A stretch of 64,000 nt of DNA. Source: SFTJ01 sp051871515. GTDB lineage: Bacteria > Bacteroidota > Bacteroidia > Bacteroidales > Muribaculaceae. The position numbers and the translations under genes are program-made. The notes under the pieces are model-generated. The model was not told the origin of the DNA and did no database searches. It was given only the letters and a program-made list of their open reading frames with translations. The stretch spans positions 1-64,000 of the forward strand of contig JBJECY010000121.1 of NCBI GenBank assembly GCA_051871515.1, written 5' to 3'. How positions within the stretch are numbered: the first letter of the stretch is position 1; each line of letters starts with the position of its first letter. Positions 1-8,522 of the stretch are shown here, one piece after another.

Positions 1-323
1 ATGGTTGGGAAGTTGGTGAGCATACCACCTGGCCAGCGTTCAATAACGTATGGCATGCCTACTGATTGTGCCTTTTCTGAAATCACTTGCTTAGCTTGCT
101 TCTTAGTAGCAACGAAAAGCACGCGCTTTCCTGATTTGGCTATGCTCTTCAAAGCATTTGCTGCTTCTTCAATCTTAGCCTGGGTTTTGTATAAGTCGAT
201 AATGTGGATACCGTTGCGCTCCATAAAGATGTAAGGAGCCATTGCAGGATTCCATTTTCTCTTAAGGTGTCCGAAGTGACATCCTGCTTCGAGTAATTGT
301 TCAAAACTTGGTTTTGTTGCCAT
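1..323 (-). CDS. rpsB: 30S ribosomal protein S2, N-terminal part (cut by window edge)
   Basis: About 107 N-terminal residues of ribosomal protein S2, a structural protein of the small subunit that binds late in assembly and recruits S1-type functions at the platform. The reading frame starts at an ATG at 321-323 and begins MATKPSFEQLLEAGCHFGH, followed by the typical LKRKWNPAMAPYIF and later the FVATKKQA and ERWPGGMLTNF blocks, all strongly conserved in S2. The C-terminal half lies beyond position 1. It is the third gene after rplM and rpsI on the same strand, with a 152-base gap after rpsI that could hold its own regulatory leader; no promoter consensus is obvious there. Identity is secure. 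Confidence 0.95.
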   Translation of the reverse strand, partial: MATKPSFEQLLEAGCHFGHLKRKWNPAMAPYIFMERNGIHIIDLYKTQAKIEEAANALKSIAKSGKRVLFVATKKQAKQVISEKAQSVGMPYVIERWPGGMLTNFPT

Positions 324-475
324 TTTTTTGTTTGATTTGTTTTTTGTTTACTTTCGTTTTTTGAATTAACCAATTGCGTGGTAGCCATCGGCACTCTCGT
401 GCGTGCGAGTCCACACAATTTCGATACTAAACTCGCTAACAGCGTTATGCGCGTATATATAATAATGTGTATATA

Positions 476-862
476 TTAGCGCTTGCTGAATTGGAATCTC
501 TTGCGTGCCTTTGGACGACCTGGCTTTTTACGCTCAACAGCACGTGGGTCACGTGTCATGAAGCCTTCAGCGCGGAGAGCTGGCTTGTCCTCAGGGTTGA
601 TTTTAACCAATGCGCGAGCGATAGCAAGACGAAGAGCCTCTGCTTGACCCTTGTAACCGCCACCGCCAAGATTTACATTGATATCATATTTCTCAGCTAC
701 TTCAAGCTTGTTAAGAGGTTGCTTAACAATGAATTGAAGAATTGAAGATGGGAAATATGTTTCGATAGAACGTTTGTTGATAGTGATTTTGCCTTCGCCT
801 TCGGTAACGAATACGCGAGCAACTGCTGCTTTACGACGGCCTACTGCATTAATTCTTTCCAT
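476..862 (-). CDS. rpsI: 30S ribosomal protein S9
   Basis: Ribosomal protein S9 (128 residues, normal length), a small-subunit head protein whose C-terminal tail reaches the P-site tRNA. The protein opens MERINAVGRRKAAVARVFV, carries the LGGGGYKGQAEALRLAIARAL block near residues 65-86 and ends in the basic FQFSKR tail whose terminal Lys-Arg contacts tRNA. It starts 10 bases after the stop of rplM, the universal L13-S9 gene pair, so both are translated from one transcript driven by the promoter upstream of rplM. No anomaly seen. Confidence 0.97.
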   Translation of the reverse strand: MERINAVGRRKAAVARVFVTEGEGKITINKRSIETYFPSSILQFIVKQPLNKLEVAEKYDINVNLGGGGYKGQAEALRLAIARALVKINPEDKPALRAEGFMTRDPRAVERKKPGRPKARKRFQFSKR

Positions 863-872
863 GCTTCAATGA

Positions 873-1352
873 TTATTTGAGGGTGTTGATGTCAATAACT
901 TTTGGATTTTGAGCTGCGTGTGGGTGCTCACTGCCATTATACACGTGCAAGTTCTTGATGATTTGAGCACCAAGACGGTTCTTAGGAAGCATACCCTTAA
1001 CCACCTTTACATACAAAGGATGGATGCCAGCCTTGATGTGCTTGTTCAATGACTTTGCCATGAGAATGCGCGGAGTAGCGCTGCGTTGACCACCAGGATA
1101 GCCAGTGTACGACAAATATTCGCGGTCGTCCCACTTCTTGCCGGTGAGCTTCACCTTGTCGGCGTTGATGATGATTACATTGTCACCACAGTCAACGTGT
1201 GGAGTGTAGCATGGCTTGTATTTGCCACGCAAAATTTTTGCCACCTTTGCGCAAAGGCGACCCAAAACCTGATCGGTAGCATCAATAACCACCCAGTCTT
1301 TTTGAGTTTCTTCGGCTTTTGCCGAAATTGTTTTGTAACTTAAAGTATCCAC
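873..1352 (-). CDS. rplM: 50S ribosomal protein L13
   Basis: Ribosomal protein L13 (159 residues), an early-assembling protein of the large subunit. The family blocks WVVIDATDQVLGRLCAKVAK (residues about 20-39), HVDCGDNVIIINADKVKLTGKKW, and MAKSLNKHIKAGIHPLYVKVVKGMLPKN are all present, split here by position. A few residues longer at the N-terminus (MDTLSYKTISAK) than the E. coli protein, as is usual in Bacteroidota. First gene of the rplM-rpsI-rpsB transcript, with a near-perfect promoter about 110 bases upstream. Confidence 0.97.
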   Translation of the reverse strand: MDTLSYKTISAKAEETQKDWVVIDATDQVLGRLCAKVAKILRGKYKPCYTPHVDCGDNVIIINADKVKLTGKKWDDREYLSYTGYPGGQRSATPRILMAKSLNKHIKAGIHPLYVKVVKGMLPKNRLGAQIIKNLHVYNGSEHPHAAQNPKVIDINTLK

Positions 1353-1816
1353 TTTTAAATTCCTGATTAATAGTTAATTAAAACTTCACAGACACACCAA
1401 AGCTCGGCCAAAAGCTCCTGTGGGCCTCTGAATTGATTAAATAATACGGACATAATCGGACTGCAAAGGTACAACTTTTCTTTTAAATATCAAACACTTG
1501 CGACTTCTTTTCCCTTAATTTTTTGGAATTTTTTCGGTTGGGATAATAGGTAAAGAGGTGAGTGGTGTTAATTTGTGCAAGCGTGGCTTTTGGGGTGGGC
1601 ATGGTGATGTGTGTTTCAAGGCGATAATCAACCATGAGGTTGTTTTCTGCGAGCGAAAATAGATTAATTAGGGCCGAATCCCTGTGATGTGGAATCAGCC
1701 CTAAAGTGATATTGTGCTAAAGATTTTGCGTGGTGTAAATAAGAAAAACGTGGGGAGCAAAGGGAGAGCGTTGATTACGGTTTCGCTTATGCTCAGGTTT
1801 TTCAAACTTAAACAGC
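1353..1816. other. Intergenic region between rplM and a conserved hypothetical gene
   Basis: 464 bases without a supportable gene. It holds the rplM promoter (1464-1494). A weak inverted repeat TAGGGC/GCCCTA (1669-1674 with 1698-1703) could be the terminator of the minus-strand gene ending at 1817, but the following T-run is broken. Nothing else recognised. Confidence 0.5.
1464..1494 (-). promoter_or_regulatory. Bacteroidota-type promoter for rplM-rpsI-rpsB
   Basis: On the minus strand the sequence reads TTTG (1491-1494), 19 bases, then TACCTTTG (1464-1471), an exact match to the primary sigma-factor consensus of Bacteroidota (TTTG about 19 bases before TAnnTTTG). This puts the transcript start near 1457 and leaves a leader of about 100 bases before rplM, long enough for autogenous control by a ribosomal protein, though I cannot show that. 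Confidence 0.75.
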
Positions 1817-2401
1817 TTAGTTGATGGTGAGTTTCTCGTAGCGGTAGCCCATGCGGTACATTTGCATTGATAGTCCCAGATGGAACATCACTTTTTCTAC
1901 TGCTGCGTACATATAGAATGCCTCGGTGCTTTGTGGCTCAATGCCTTGCTTGCGAATCATGGTGAGGGCAAGTTGGGCACATTCTTGTATGCATGAGGTG
2001 AGAGCATTGGCTTCGTTGATGTCGCGTTGCTTTTTGCTGTTGAGGTCTATTCCCACAAGCTCTTGTGTGACGTATTCGTCCATATAGTCGAAACCGCGCT
2101 TATCGCGGATGAATTTATAGAGGTCGGGGCAGTCCTTCACTTGGTCCCATGCACCGTCCCAATAGGCAGCGGCGCCCATGCCGTAGTAGATTGCCCAACC
2201 TATTGCCACCATAGGATAGCGAGGTATCTCAGGGACTGCGTCGGCCATATATTGTGGTGCCGACTGTTGCCATTTTTCCATCAGTTCGGGCAGGTCGTAG
2301 AGCACGTTGTTGAGCATTTGGCGCGAGGTGCACAGTTTCACCAATTGGCGCGTGAGGTTGTCAATGAATATTGCTCGGCTGTAGATGTTTTTGTCGTCCA
2401 T
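1817..2401 (-). CDS. Conserved hypothetical helical protein
   Basis: A 194-residue soluble protein that I do not recognise by name. It has no signal peptide and no membrane segment and looks mostly alpha-helical, with many aromatic residues in the middle (YPMVAIGWAIYYGMGAAAYWDGAW, about residues 62-85, quoted in part) and a conserved-looking C-terminal helix (MFHLGLSMQMYRMGYRYEKL). The ATG at 2399-2401 is preceded 20 bases upstream by a strong promoter, so the gene is expressed as a single unit with a very short leader. Transcribed divergently from the TlpA-like gene. A cytosolic housekeeping role is plausible but is inference only; no catalytic motif is visible. Confidence 0.75.
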   Translation of the reverse strand: MDDKNIYSRAIFIDNLTRQLVKLCTSRQMLNNVLYDLPELMEKWQQSAPQYMADAVPEIPRYPMVAIGWAIYYGMGAAAYWDGAWDQVKDCPDLYKFIRDKRGFDYMDEYVTQELVGIDLNSKKQRDINEANALTSCIQECAQLALTMIRKQGIEPQSTEAFYMYAAVEKVMFHLGLSMQMYRMGYRYEKLTIN

Positions 2402-2420
2402 GTTGTGAGTGAATTTTTTG

Positions 2421-2450
2421 CAAAGATAATGTCAGAATAGAAGATGGCAA
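2421..2450 (-). promoter_or_regulatory. Promoter for the 1817-2401 gene
   Basis: Minus strand: TTG at 2448-2450, 19 bases, TATCTTTG at 2421-2428, matching the Bacteroidota -33/-7 consensus. The start codon follows 20 bases later, so the messenger would be nearly leaderless. Confidence 0.7.
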
Positions 2451-2482
2451 TGTTTTTGTGGTAAAAAATGGTTAATTGATGG

Positions 2483-2511
2483 TTGTAGTATGGATTATTT
2501 GGCTAAATTTG
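2483..2511 (+). promoter_or_regulatory. Probable promoter for the TlpA-like gene
   Basis: TAAATTTG at 2504-2511 matches the -7 element, with TTG at 2483-2485 (18-base spacing, one short of ideal). About 50 bases of leader follow before the ATG at 2562. Confidence 0.5.
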
Positions 2512-2561
2512 CACCTTGAATAGTTTGTAATAACGAATAACGATTTAAATAAAAATATCAG

Positions 2562-3635
2562 ATGAAAAAAGTTTTAATGTTAGCCACGATGGGCTTGTGT
2601 GCTGTGAGTGCATGGGCCGGCATTAAAGTGGAGATGAAGGGGCTTGATAACGATAGTGTTCAGGTGAGATGGTATAATCCGGTGAACAGAACTCGTCTTG
2701 CTCAAGACAGCATGGTAGTGGCAAACAACGGCAAATTTGAGTTGGCCGATGTGAATGAATCGACTCTTGTTGTGCTTATTCCTCGTGCTGGTGACGGTCG
2801 TTCGGCCGCACAACTTTACGTGGCACCAGGTGAGATGTTTGAGGTGAGCATCGCTAATGGCGCTGATGGCCTTGACTTTGTCACAAAGGGCTCAAAGTTG
2901 CAGGCGATGATTGATGAAATTCAAGAACGCCAGAGTGCTCTTGGCAAGCAGATTAGTGGACAGGAAGATGAGGCAAAGCGTGACTCTTTGATAACTCAAT
3001 ATTATAAGATAACTACCGACTATGTTGAGCAGAATCTTGATAGTCCTATTACTTTGTGGGCTTTGTCACAGACTGATGTGGCTTTCTGTGAAAAGATGCT
3101 GCCAAAGGTGGGCGCTAATGCCCGTACCGGAATGTTTGCCGGCATGGATGAACGCCTCACTGAGTTAATTAAACGCGAAAAAGAAATGGAGGCTGCCAAG
3201 AAGCTCACAGCCGAGGGCGAAATGGCTCCTGACTTTGAGTTGCCAACTCCCGATGGCGGCACGCTGAAGCTGAGTAGCTTGCGTGGCAAATGGGTGATTA
3301 TTGACTTTTGGGGCTCATGGTGCATTTGGTGCATCAGAGGTATTCCACAGCTGAAGGAGAACTACGAGAAATATAGTGATAAGATGGAAATCCTTTCGAT
3401 TGCATGCCGCGACAAACAGGATAAATGGCTTGCTGCCATTGAGAAGCATCAGCTCAACTGGAAGCATGTGATAAGCCTTGACGTGGTGCCCGGCACCGAA
3501 AAACGCGTTGAGGTAATGTATGGCATTGAGGGTTATCCAACCAAGTTGCTTGTTAATCCTGATGGCAAGATTGTGAAACGTTGCGTGGGTGAAGACCCTA
3601 AGTTCTACGACGACTTTGCTGACTTGATAAAGTAA
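2562..3635 (+). CDS. TlpA-family thioredoxin-like protein with DUF4369-type N-terminal domain
   Basis: A 357-residue exported thiol-disulfide oxidoreductase. Residues 1-19 form a signal peptide (MKKVLMLATMGLCAVSAWA). Residues about 20-110 look like the DUF4369 beta-sandwich found before thioredoxin domains in Bacteroidota; 110-215 is a helical linker; 220-357 is an AhpC/TSA-TlpA thioredoxin fold with APDFELPTPDG and the active site WCIWC (Cys254 and Cys257) and a cis-proline GYPTKL near the end. Such proteins reduce or shuffle disulfides in the periplasm. The central dipeptide Ile-Trp of the CxxC is unusual compared with the more common CxPC. Single-gene unit closed by a strong terminator. 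Confidence 0.9.
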   Translation: MKKVLMLATMGLCAVSAWAGIKVEMKGLDNDSVQVRWYNPVNRTRLAQDSMVVANNGKFELADVNESTLVVLIPRAGDGRSAAQLYVAPGEMFEVSIANGADGLDFVTKGSKLQAMIDEIQERQSALGKQISGQEDEAKRDSLITQYYKITTDYVEQNLDSPITLWALSQTDVAFCEKMLPKVGANARTGMFAGMDERLTELIKREKEMEAAKKLTAEGEMAPDFELPTPDGGTLKLSSLRGKWVIIDFWGSWCIWCIRGIPQLKENYEKYSDKMEILSIACRDKQDKWLAAIEKHQLNWKHVISLDVVPGTEKRVEVMYGIEGYPTKLLVNPDGKIVKRCVGEDPKFYDDFADLIK

Positions 3636-3663
3636 CGTTATTCTCACAGAGAATGACGATATG

Positions 3664-3699
3664 AGGCCAGCCGAAGAGCGTTTCGGTTGGCCTTTTTTT
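3664..3699 (+). terminator. Rho-independent terminator after the TlpA-like gene
   Basis: A 12-bp stem (AGGCCAGCCGAA with TTCGGTTGGCCT, one G-U pair), 6-base loop, and seven T residues at 3693-3699. It closes the plus-strand transcript that ends at 3635. Confidence 0.85.
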
Positions 3700-3782
3700 G
3701 AGATGTAAAATTTGCTACGCAAACAATCATTGCGTAGGTGTGAGATAGTAATGAATAAAAAACATTAAACGAAAAAGTAATT

Positions 3783-5036
3783 ATGAGAACAATTAAAGGT
3801 TATGACGTGAAAATTTTCACTGACAATGTAGAAGATGTCGCAATTGCTCAGATTAAGAAATTGCTTGCGATTGATGTGTTCTCTGACAAGAAGATTCGCA
3901 TTATGCCCGATGTTCATGCCGGTGCCGGATGCGTGGTTGGTTTCACTGGTAACTTGGGTGACAAGGTGATTCCTAACATTGTTGGTGTGGACATTGGTTG
4001 TGGAATGCGCGTGGTGAAACTTGGCAAGATTGGTGAGATTGATTATCATGCGTTTCATGTTCACATTCAGAGCAATGTTCCCTCGGGCATGATGAGCCGT
4101 GAGGAGGCATGCGGGTTTAAGCCTCTTGTTGGCGAGGAGTTGGAAATATATCGTGAGGCTGATGAGCTGGTGTCGCAGTTGTATTGCTGCCGAATGTTGA
4201 AGGATAGAGCGCGCATCAGCAATTTGATTGGTACGCTTGGCGGCGGTAACCATTTTATTGAACTTGATAGTGACGACGACGGCAATGTATATATGGTGAT
4301 TCACACTGGCTCTCGCAACTTGGGCAAACAGGTGGCAGATATTTATCAGGCACTTGCGGTGAAGCATCTCTCAGTCAAAGAAGAAATAAGGAAAACTATT
4401 AAACGCATCATCGAGGAATATAAGGCTGCCGGTCGCCAAAGTGAATTGCAGGAGGCCATCTGTAAGATGCACGAAGAGCAAGGTGCTGCCGTGCCGGCTG
4501 TTGACCCCGAAATGTGCTATGTTGAGGGAGTGACGCGTGAGCAGTATCTTCATGACATGCGTTTGTGCCAGCGTTGGGCTATTCTCAACCGCAAGCTTAT
4601 TGCGCGCTTGCTCATGAAGTTTTTTGCGGGCGTTGAGGCTGAAGATGAGTTTGAGTCGGTTCACAACTACATCAGTGATGACAATATCATACGCAAGGGT
4701 GCCATCTCGGCTGCTTTGAGCGAGCGTTGCATCATTCCGCTGAACATGCGTGACGGGGCGTTGCTGTGCACCGGTAAGGGTAATGCCGACTGGAACTGCT
4801 CGGCTCCTCACAGTGCCGGACGCGTGCTTAGCCGTTCAGCTGCTTTTGAGAAGATTACCATGGCCGACTTTGAGGAGTCGATGCGTGGAATCTATTCGGA
4901 GTCGGTCACCGACCTCACTCGCGACGAGTCGCCTATGGTGTATAAGCCTGCCAAGGATATTATTAACAACATTGGCGACACGGTGAACATTGATGCCATT
5001 GTGCGTCCGCTTTTCAACTTCAAGGCATCGACGTAA
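3783..5036 (+). CDS. rtcB: RtcB-family RNA-splicing ligase
   Basis: RtcB joins RNA 2',3'-cyclic phosphate (or 3'-phosphate) ends to 5'-hydroxyl ends using GTP and Mn(II), through a covalent histidine-GMP intermediate. The 417-residue protein has the family motifs in order: MPDVHAGAGC (41-50), GVDIGCGM (68-75, with metal ligands Asp70 and Cys73), GGGNHFIEL (153-161), HTGSRNLG (174-181) and HSAGR (343-347), where His343 is the expected guanylylated residue (HGAGR in archaeal enzymes). Length is that of the compact bacterial type. No archease, RtcA or RtcR-like regulator is next to it, so its role (tRNA or rRNA repair after cleavage by toxins or stress) must be inferred. Identity is firm. Confidence 0.95.
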   Translation: MRTIKGYDVKIFTDNVEDVAIAQIKKLLAIDVFSDKKIRIMPDVHAGAGCVVGFTGNLGDKVIPNIVGVDIGCGMRVVKLGKIGEIDYHAFHVHIQSNVPSGMMSREEACGFKPLVGEELEIYREADELVSQLYCCRMLKDRARISNLIGTLGGGNHFIELDSDDDGNVYMVIHTGSRNLGKQVADIYQALAVKHLSVKEEIRKTIKRIIEEYKAAGRQSELQEAICKMHEEQGAAVPAVDPEMCYVEGVTREQYLHDMRLCQRWAILNRKLIARLLMKFFAGVEAEDEFESVHNYISDDNIIRKGAISAALSERCIIPLNMRDGALLCTGKGNADWNCSAPHSAGRVLSRSAAFEKITMADFEESMRGIYSESVTDLTRDESPMVYKPAKDIINNIGDTVNIDAIVRPLFNFKAST

Positions 5037-5080
5037 GTGTGATGGCAAGGTGGGGCGTGGCGGTTGCTGCGCGTCACAAA

Positions 5081-5132
5081 AAACAATAAAAAACGGGTCG
5101 GCTCTCACAGATGATGAGTGAGCCGACCCGTT
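5081..5132 (-). terminator. Terminator for ackA, shared between convergent genes
   Basis: A perfect 13-bp stem (AACGGGTCGGCTC at 5092-5104 with its complement at 5120-5132) and 15-base loop. The T-rich tail lies on the minus strand (complement of the A-rich 5081-5093), so it serves the acetate kinase transcript; the plus-strand tail (TTATGTTTG) is weaker but may also stop rtcB. Confidence 0.8.
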
Positions 5133-5194
5133 ATGTTTGTAGGCGCTGATGCTTTGCTGCAATGGAATGCTGTTAAAGCATGCGCAATGATTTG

Positions 5195-6409
5195 TTAGTC
5201 AACAATTTCGCGTCCTTCAACAATTGCTTCGGTGTCGCGAGCAATCATATATTCTTCGTCGGTTGGGATTACGCATACAGCCACCTTTGAATCTGGTGTG
5301 CTGATGAGAGTTTCTTTGCCGCGAATCTTGGCATTGAGTTCTTCGTCGAGCTTCACGCCCAGGAATGCGAGCGGACGGCAAACATTGGCACGAACGCCAG
5401 TTTGGTTCTCGCCAACACCGCCGGTGAACACGATGATGTCAACGCCACCCATCTCGGCTGCATAAGCGCCAATGTACTTGATGATGCGTTGTTCATACAT
5501 TTGCAAGCCAAGCACTGCACGAGGGTTGCCAGCCTTGTCGGCATCCTCAATTGAGCGCATGTCAGAAGAAATCTCGGTGAAACCGGCAACGCCGCTCTCT
5601 TTGTTGATGATGTTTTGCATCTCGGCAGCGCTGATGTTGTATTTGCTCATGAGGAAGGTGAGAGCACCTGGGTCAACGTCGCCGCAGCGAGTACCCATCA
5701 TGAGGCCTTCAACAGGAGTTAAGCCCATTGAGGTGTCAACGCTCTTGCCGCCCATCACGGCAGTGATGCTACCGCCGTTGCCCACGTGGCATGTGATGAT
5801 TTTTTTGTCGGCAGGGTCAACGCCCAAAAATTCGCAAACGCGTTTTGAAACGTAGCGGTGGCTGGTGCCGTGGAAACCATAGCGGCGCACGCCGTCGTTT
5901 TTGTAGTATTTATATGGAAGGGCATACATATAAGACTTTGCCGGCATGGTTTGGTGGAAAGCGGTGTCGAAGACAGCCACTTGTGGAACCTTTGGGAGCA
6001 CATGTGTGATGGCGTCAATACCTGCCATGTTCACTGGGTTGTGGAGTGGGGCAATGCCGTAACATTCTTTAATCATGGCAATCACTTCATCGTTGATGAG
6101 CATGCTCTTGTTGAACTTCTCGCCGCCATGCACTACGCGGTGACCCACAGCGTCAATCTCGTCGAAGCTCTTGATGCAGCCGTACTCGGCGCTTGTGAGC
6201 AGGTCGAGGATGGCTTTGATGGCGCCGTCGTGGTCGGTGATGTCAAGCTCAAGAATCTTCTTTGAGCCATCGGCAAGCTTAAACTTGATGAACGCGTCGG
6301 GGAGACCAATTTTCTCAATGCCGCCTTCGGCCATGATGTGGTTGGCCTTGATTTCAATTAATTTGTATTTTACGGAGCTACTTCCGCAGTTGAGCACTAA
6401 TATGTTCAT
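5195..6409 (-). CDS. ackA: Acetate kinase
   Basis: Acetate kinase converts acetyl phosphate and ADP to acetate and ATP, the energy-yielding last step of mixed-acid fermentation. The 404-residue protein shows the ASKHA-fold family blocks NCGSSSVKYK (7-16), HRVVHGG, YGFHGTSHRYVS, TCHVGNGGSITA and FTGGVGENQ, and has normal length. The preceding gene on the same strand is pta with a 96-base gap, the usual pta-ackA fermentation pair, giving acetyl-CoA to acetate. A strong terminator follows. No anomaly seen. Confidence 0.97.
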   Translation of the reverse strand: MNILVLNCGSSSVKYKLIEIKANHIMAEGGIEKIGLPDAFIKFKLADGSKKILELDITDHDGAIKAILDLLTSAEYGCIKSFDEIDAVGHRVVHGGEKFNKSMLINDEVIAMIKECYGIAPLHNPVNMAGIDAITHVLPKVPQVAVFDTAFHQTMPAKSYMYALPYKYYKNDGVRRYGFHGTSHRYVSKRVCEFLGVDPADKKIITCHVGNGGSITAVMGGKSVDTSMGLTPVEGLMMGTRCGDVDPGALTFLMSKYNISAAEMQNIINKESGVAGFTEISSDMRSIEDADKAGNPRAVLGLQMYEQRIIKYIGAYAAEMGGVDIIVFTGGVGENQTGVRANVCRPLAFLGVKLDEELNAKIRGKETLISTPDSKVAVCVIPTDEEYMIARDTEAIVEGREIVD

Positions 6410-6505
6410 AAAAAAACAGATATGGGTGTTATTAGATTTAGTTGTGGTAAAAAAAATTCTCTTTTTAAAAAAATATGCTGGATTAGAACACGCTGTGATA
6501 GTGAA

Positions 6506-7519
6506 TCATTTCTTAGCATCAATGGCTTGGTTGCAAGTCATGATGATGGTTTTCACTATATCTTCAGGGAAACAGCCACGCGAGAGGTCGTTGACAGGAG
6601 CTGCCAAGCCCTGCATGATTGGTCCGGCAGCCACGGCACCGGCGAGGCGTTGCACCAGTTTGTAGGCAATGTTGCCTGTTTCCAGGTTGGGGAACACGAG
6701 CACATTGGCTTTGCCTGCGATTGGGCTACCCGGTGCTTTGCTGGCGCCCACCGAAGGAACGAGTGCGGCATCGGCTTGCAGCTCGCCGTCGATTTGGATG
6801 GTTGGGTCGAGCTCTTTAGCCATGCGGGTGGCTTCAATCACCTTGGTGACATTGTCATGCTTGGCGCTGCCTTTGGTTGAGAAGCTCAGCATAGCCACTT
6901 TAGGCTCGGCAATGCAAGCGAGTTGCTTGGCAGTGCGGTTGGCCGATACGGCAATCTGTGCTAATTCGGCAGCAGTTGGTGCCGGGATTGCAGCGCAGTC
7001 GGCAAACACCAGAATACCGTCGTTGCCGTAAGGCGAGCCTTCAGGCAGCTGCATGATGAATGCACCAGAAACGGCTGAGATGCCAGGTGCGGTTTTGATT
7101 ACTTGGAATGCGGCGCGGAGCACGTTGCCGGTTGAGTTGGCTGCGCCAGCCACCTGGCCATCGGCTTCGCCCGACTTTACGAGCAGACACCCCAAATAGA
7201 GAGGGTCTTTGGCTTTCTTCATGGCTTCTTCGCGAGTGATGCCTTTGGCTTTGCGAAGCTCAAAGAACAAATCGGCGTATTTGGCTATTTCCGATTCGTC
7301 TTGGGGGTTTACTATCCTGGCTTCGCCAATGTGCGTGAGGTTGAGCTCAGCGGCTTTTTCCATAATCTCGGCTTTGCAGCCAATCAGTATCACATCAGCA
7401 ATGCCTTCGGCAATTACTTGGTCAGCAGCCTTGAGTGTGCGAGGCTCGGTGCTTTCGGGTAGAACAATGCGTTGCTTGTGTGCAATGGCAATTTCCTTGA
7501 GTGTTTTAAATAAGTCCAT
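6506..7519 (-). CDS. pta: Phosphate acetyltransferase
   Basis: Phosphotransacetylase makes acetyl phosphate from acetyl-CoA and phosphate. At 337 residues it is the short, single-domain form (PTA_PTB fold) without the N-terminal DRTGG/P-loop regulatory domains of the enterobacterial enzyme. Recognisable blocks are RIVLPESTEPRTLKAA (18-33), DPLYLGCLLVKSGEADGQVAGAANSTGNVLRAA (about 106-138, quoted as family hallmarks GEADGQVAGA), FADCAAIPAPTA and LQADAALVPSVG. It lies upstream of ackA on the same strand, likely co-transcribed. A -7-like TAAATTTG sits 23 bases before the start. Confidence 0.96.
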   Translation of the reverse strand: MDLFKTLKEIAIAHKQRIVLPESTEPRTLKAADQVIAEGIADVILIGCKAEIMEKAAELNLTHIGEARIVNPQDESEIAKYADLFFELRKAKGITREEAMKKAKDPLYLGCLLVKSGEADGQVAGAANSTGNVLRAAFQVIKTAPGISAVSGAFIMQLPEGSPYGNDGILVFADCAAIPAPTAAELAQIAVSANRTAKQLACIAEPKVAMLSFSTKGSAKHDNVTKVIEATRMAKELDPTIQIDGELQADAALVPSVGASKAPGSPIAGKANVLVFPNLETGNIAYKLVQRLAGAVAAGPIMQGLAAPVNDLSRGCFPEDIVKTIIMTCNQAIDAKK

Positions 7520-7542
7520 AATTGCAAAGTTTTATATCTTTG

Positions 7543-7550
7543 CAAATTTA
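7543..7550 (-). promoter_or_regulatory. Possible -7 element for pta-ackA
   Basis: TAAATTTG on the minus strand, 24 bases before the pta start codon. No TTG is found at the proper distance upstream, so support rests on the -7 match and position alone. Confidence 0.35.
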
Positions 7551-7641
7551 ATGATTATTTTCACATAGCGATTATAAAAGTGGCAAAATTTTTTGCCCGA
7601 TTGCCTATATTGAAAAATATTTGGCCTATTGAGGCAAAATA

Positions 7642-7673
7642 TTGCAATTATATTTGTAGTATTGTAATCTTTG
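7642..7673 (+). promoter_or_regulatory. Possible promoter for the START-like gene
   Basis: TTG at 7642-7644, 20 bases, then TAATCTTTG at 7665-7673, which has one extra base within the TAnnTTTG consensus. About 70 bases of leader precede the ATG at 7745. Confidence 0.3.
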
Positions 7674-7744
7674 TATTTAATTAGCGGAATCAAAATTATT
7701 ATCGCACAAAAATCTGAAACCATTTAAGAATTTAAGAGCAAATT

Positions 7745-8134
7745 ATGCAGGACGAAAAATTTGTAATTGATTTCGACATGAAGAGCGTATCGTCGTCGCT
7801 GATATGGACATTTATCTCCACGCCCAATGGTCTTGCCGAGTGGTTTGCCGACTCGGTAGTGAAAGAGGGCAAGGAATTTACGTTCTATTGGAACAAGGCG
7901 TCGCAGCGAGCCACCTTGCTGGCTATGCGCACCGGGCAATACATACGCTTCAGATGGGAGGATTCTGATATTCCGCGCAGCTTCTTTGAGATGCGCATCA
8001 CCAATTCTGACATCACCGGCAGCCGCAATTTGCAGATTACTGATTTTGCTGTTGACGATGACGAACGCCGTGAGATTTCAGAGCTTTGGGCCAATCAAGT
8101 AAAAGCGCTCAAGCGGGTGCTTGGTTGCCTTTAG
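7745..8134 (+). CDS. START-like (SRPBCC superfamily) domain protein
   Basis: A 129-residue cytosolic protein of the helix-grip fold. The N-terminal KFVIDFDMKSVSSSLIWTFISTPNGLAEWFAD pattern (residues 5-36; hallmark segment SSLIWTFISTPNGLAEWFAD) is that of AHSA1/START-like proteins, where the first strand and helix are followed by Leu-x-x-Trp-Phe and a hydrophobic cavity formed by later strands (TFYWNK, YIRFRWED, FEMRIT). The C-terminal helix (SELWANQVKALKRVLG) closes the cavity. Ligand unknown. It stands alone, between pta and the LptF-like gene, on the opposite strand from pta. This small family is common in Bacteroidota; biological role not established here. Confidence 0.8.
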   Translation: MQDEKFVIDFDMKSVSSSLIWTFISTPNGLAEWFADSVVKEGKEFTFYWNKASQRATLLAMRTGQYIRFRWEDSDIPRSFFEMRITNSDITGSRNLQITDFAVDDDERREISELWANQVKALKRVLGCL

Positions 8135-8522
8135 AGTGTTGTGACGTTGCGCGTGAAGTAACGTGTGCCGGGTTAGTGCCGTTTGCGCCTTTGGGCGCGT
8201 GGCACAGTGCTTGTGCACGGCAGTAGGCAGTATTTTTATGTTGAGGGAGTAACCGAGTGAGGCATTGTTGTAGATTCATTGAGCCAATTATGCGCGCGTT
8301 TGCTGTTGTGTCTATGCCGGGGAGTGATGTTGCGTTTGCCCCGGGGGGCGCTTAGCTGCGTGCGTGTGATGCTGAGAGCTGCGAGATGCTCTGTTCTTGA
8401 CTTTTTTGACTGTTGACGCTATTCCTGCGGTGCGCTTGGTCACTTCACAAAATTCGTAAAAATGGCTCATAATTAATGATAAATTGCTACTTTTGCAGTT
8501 GCAATTCACAATCAACCCAAAA
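8135..8522. other. Intergenic region before the LptF-like gene
   Basis: 388 bases without a supportable gene. A hairpin at 8176-8205 (GTGCC/GGCAC enclosing GCGCC/GGCGC) may end the START-like transcript although no T-run follows directly. The -7 element of the next gene lies at 8488-8495. Confidence 0.45.
8488..8495 (+). promoter_or_regulatory. Probable -7 element for the LptF-like gene
   Basis: TACTTTTG matches TAnnTTTG and lies 28 bases before the ATG at 8523. Its position rules out the in-frame TTG at 8484 as the start codon. No good TTG is seen 19-20 bases upstream. Confidence 0.5.
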
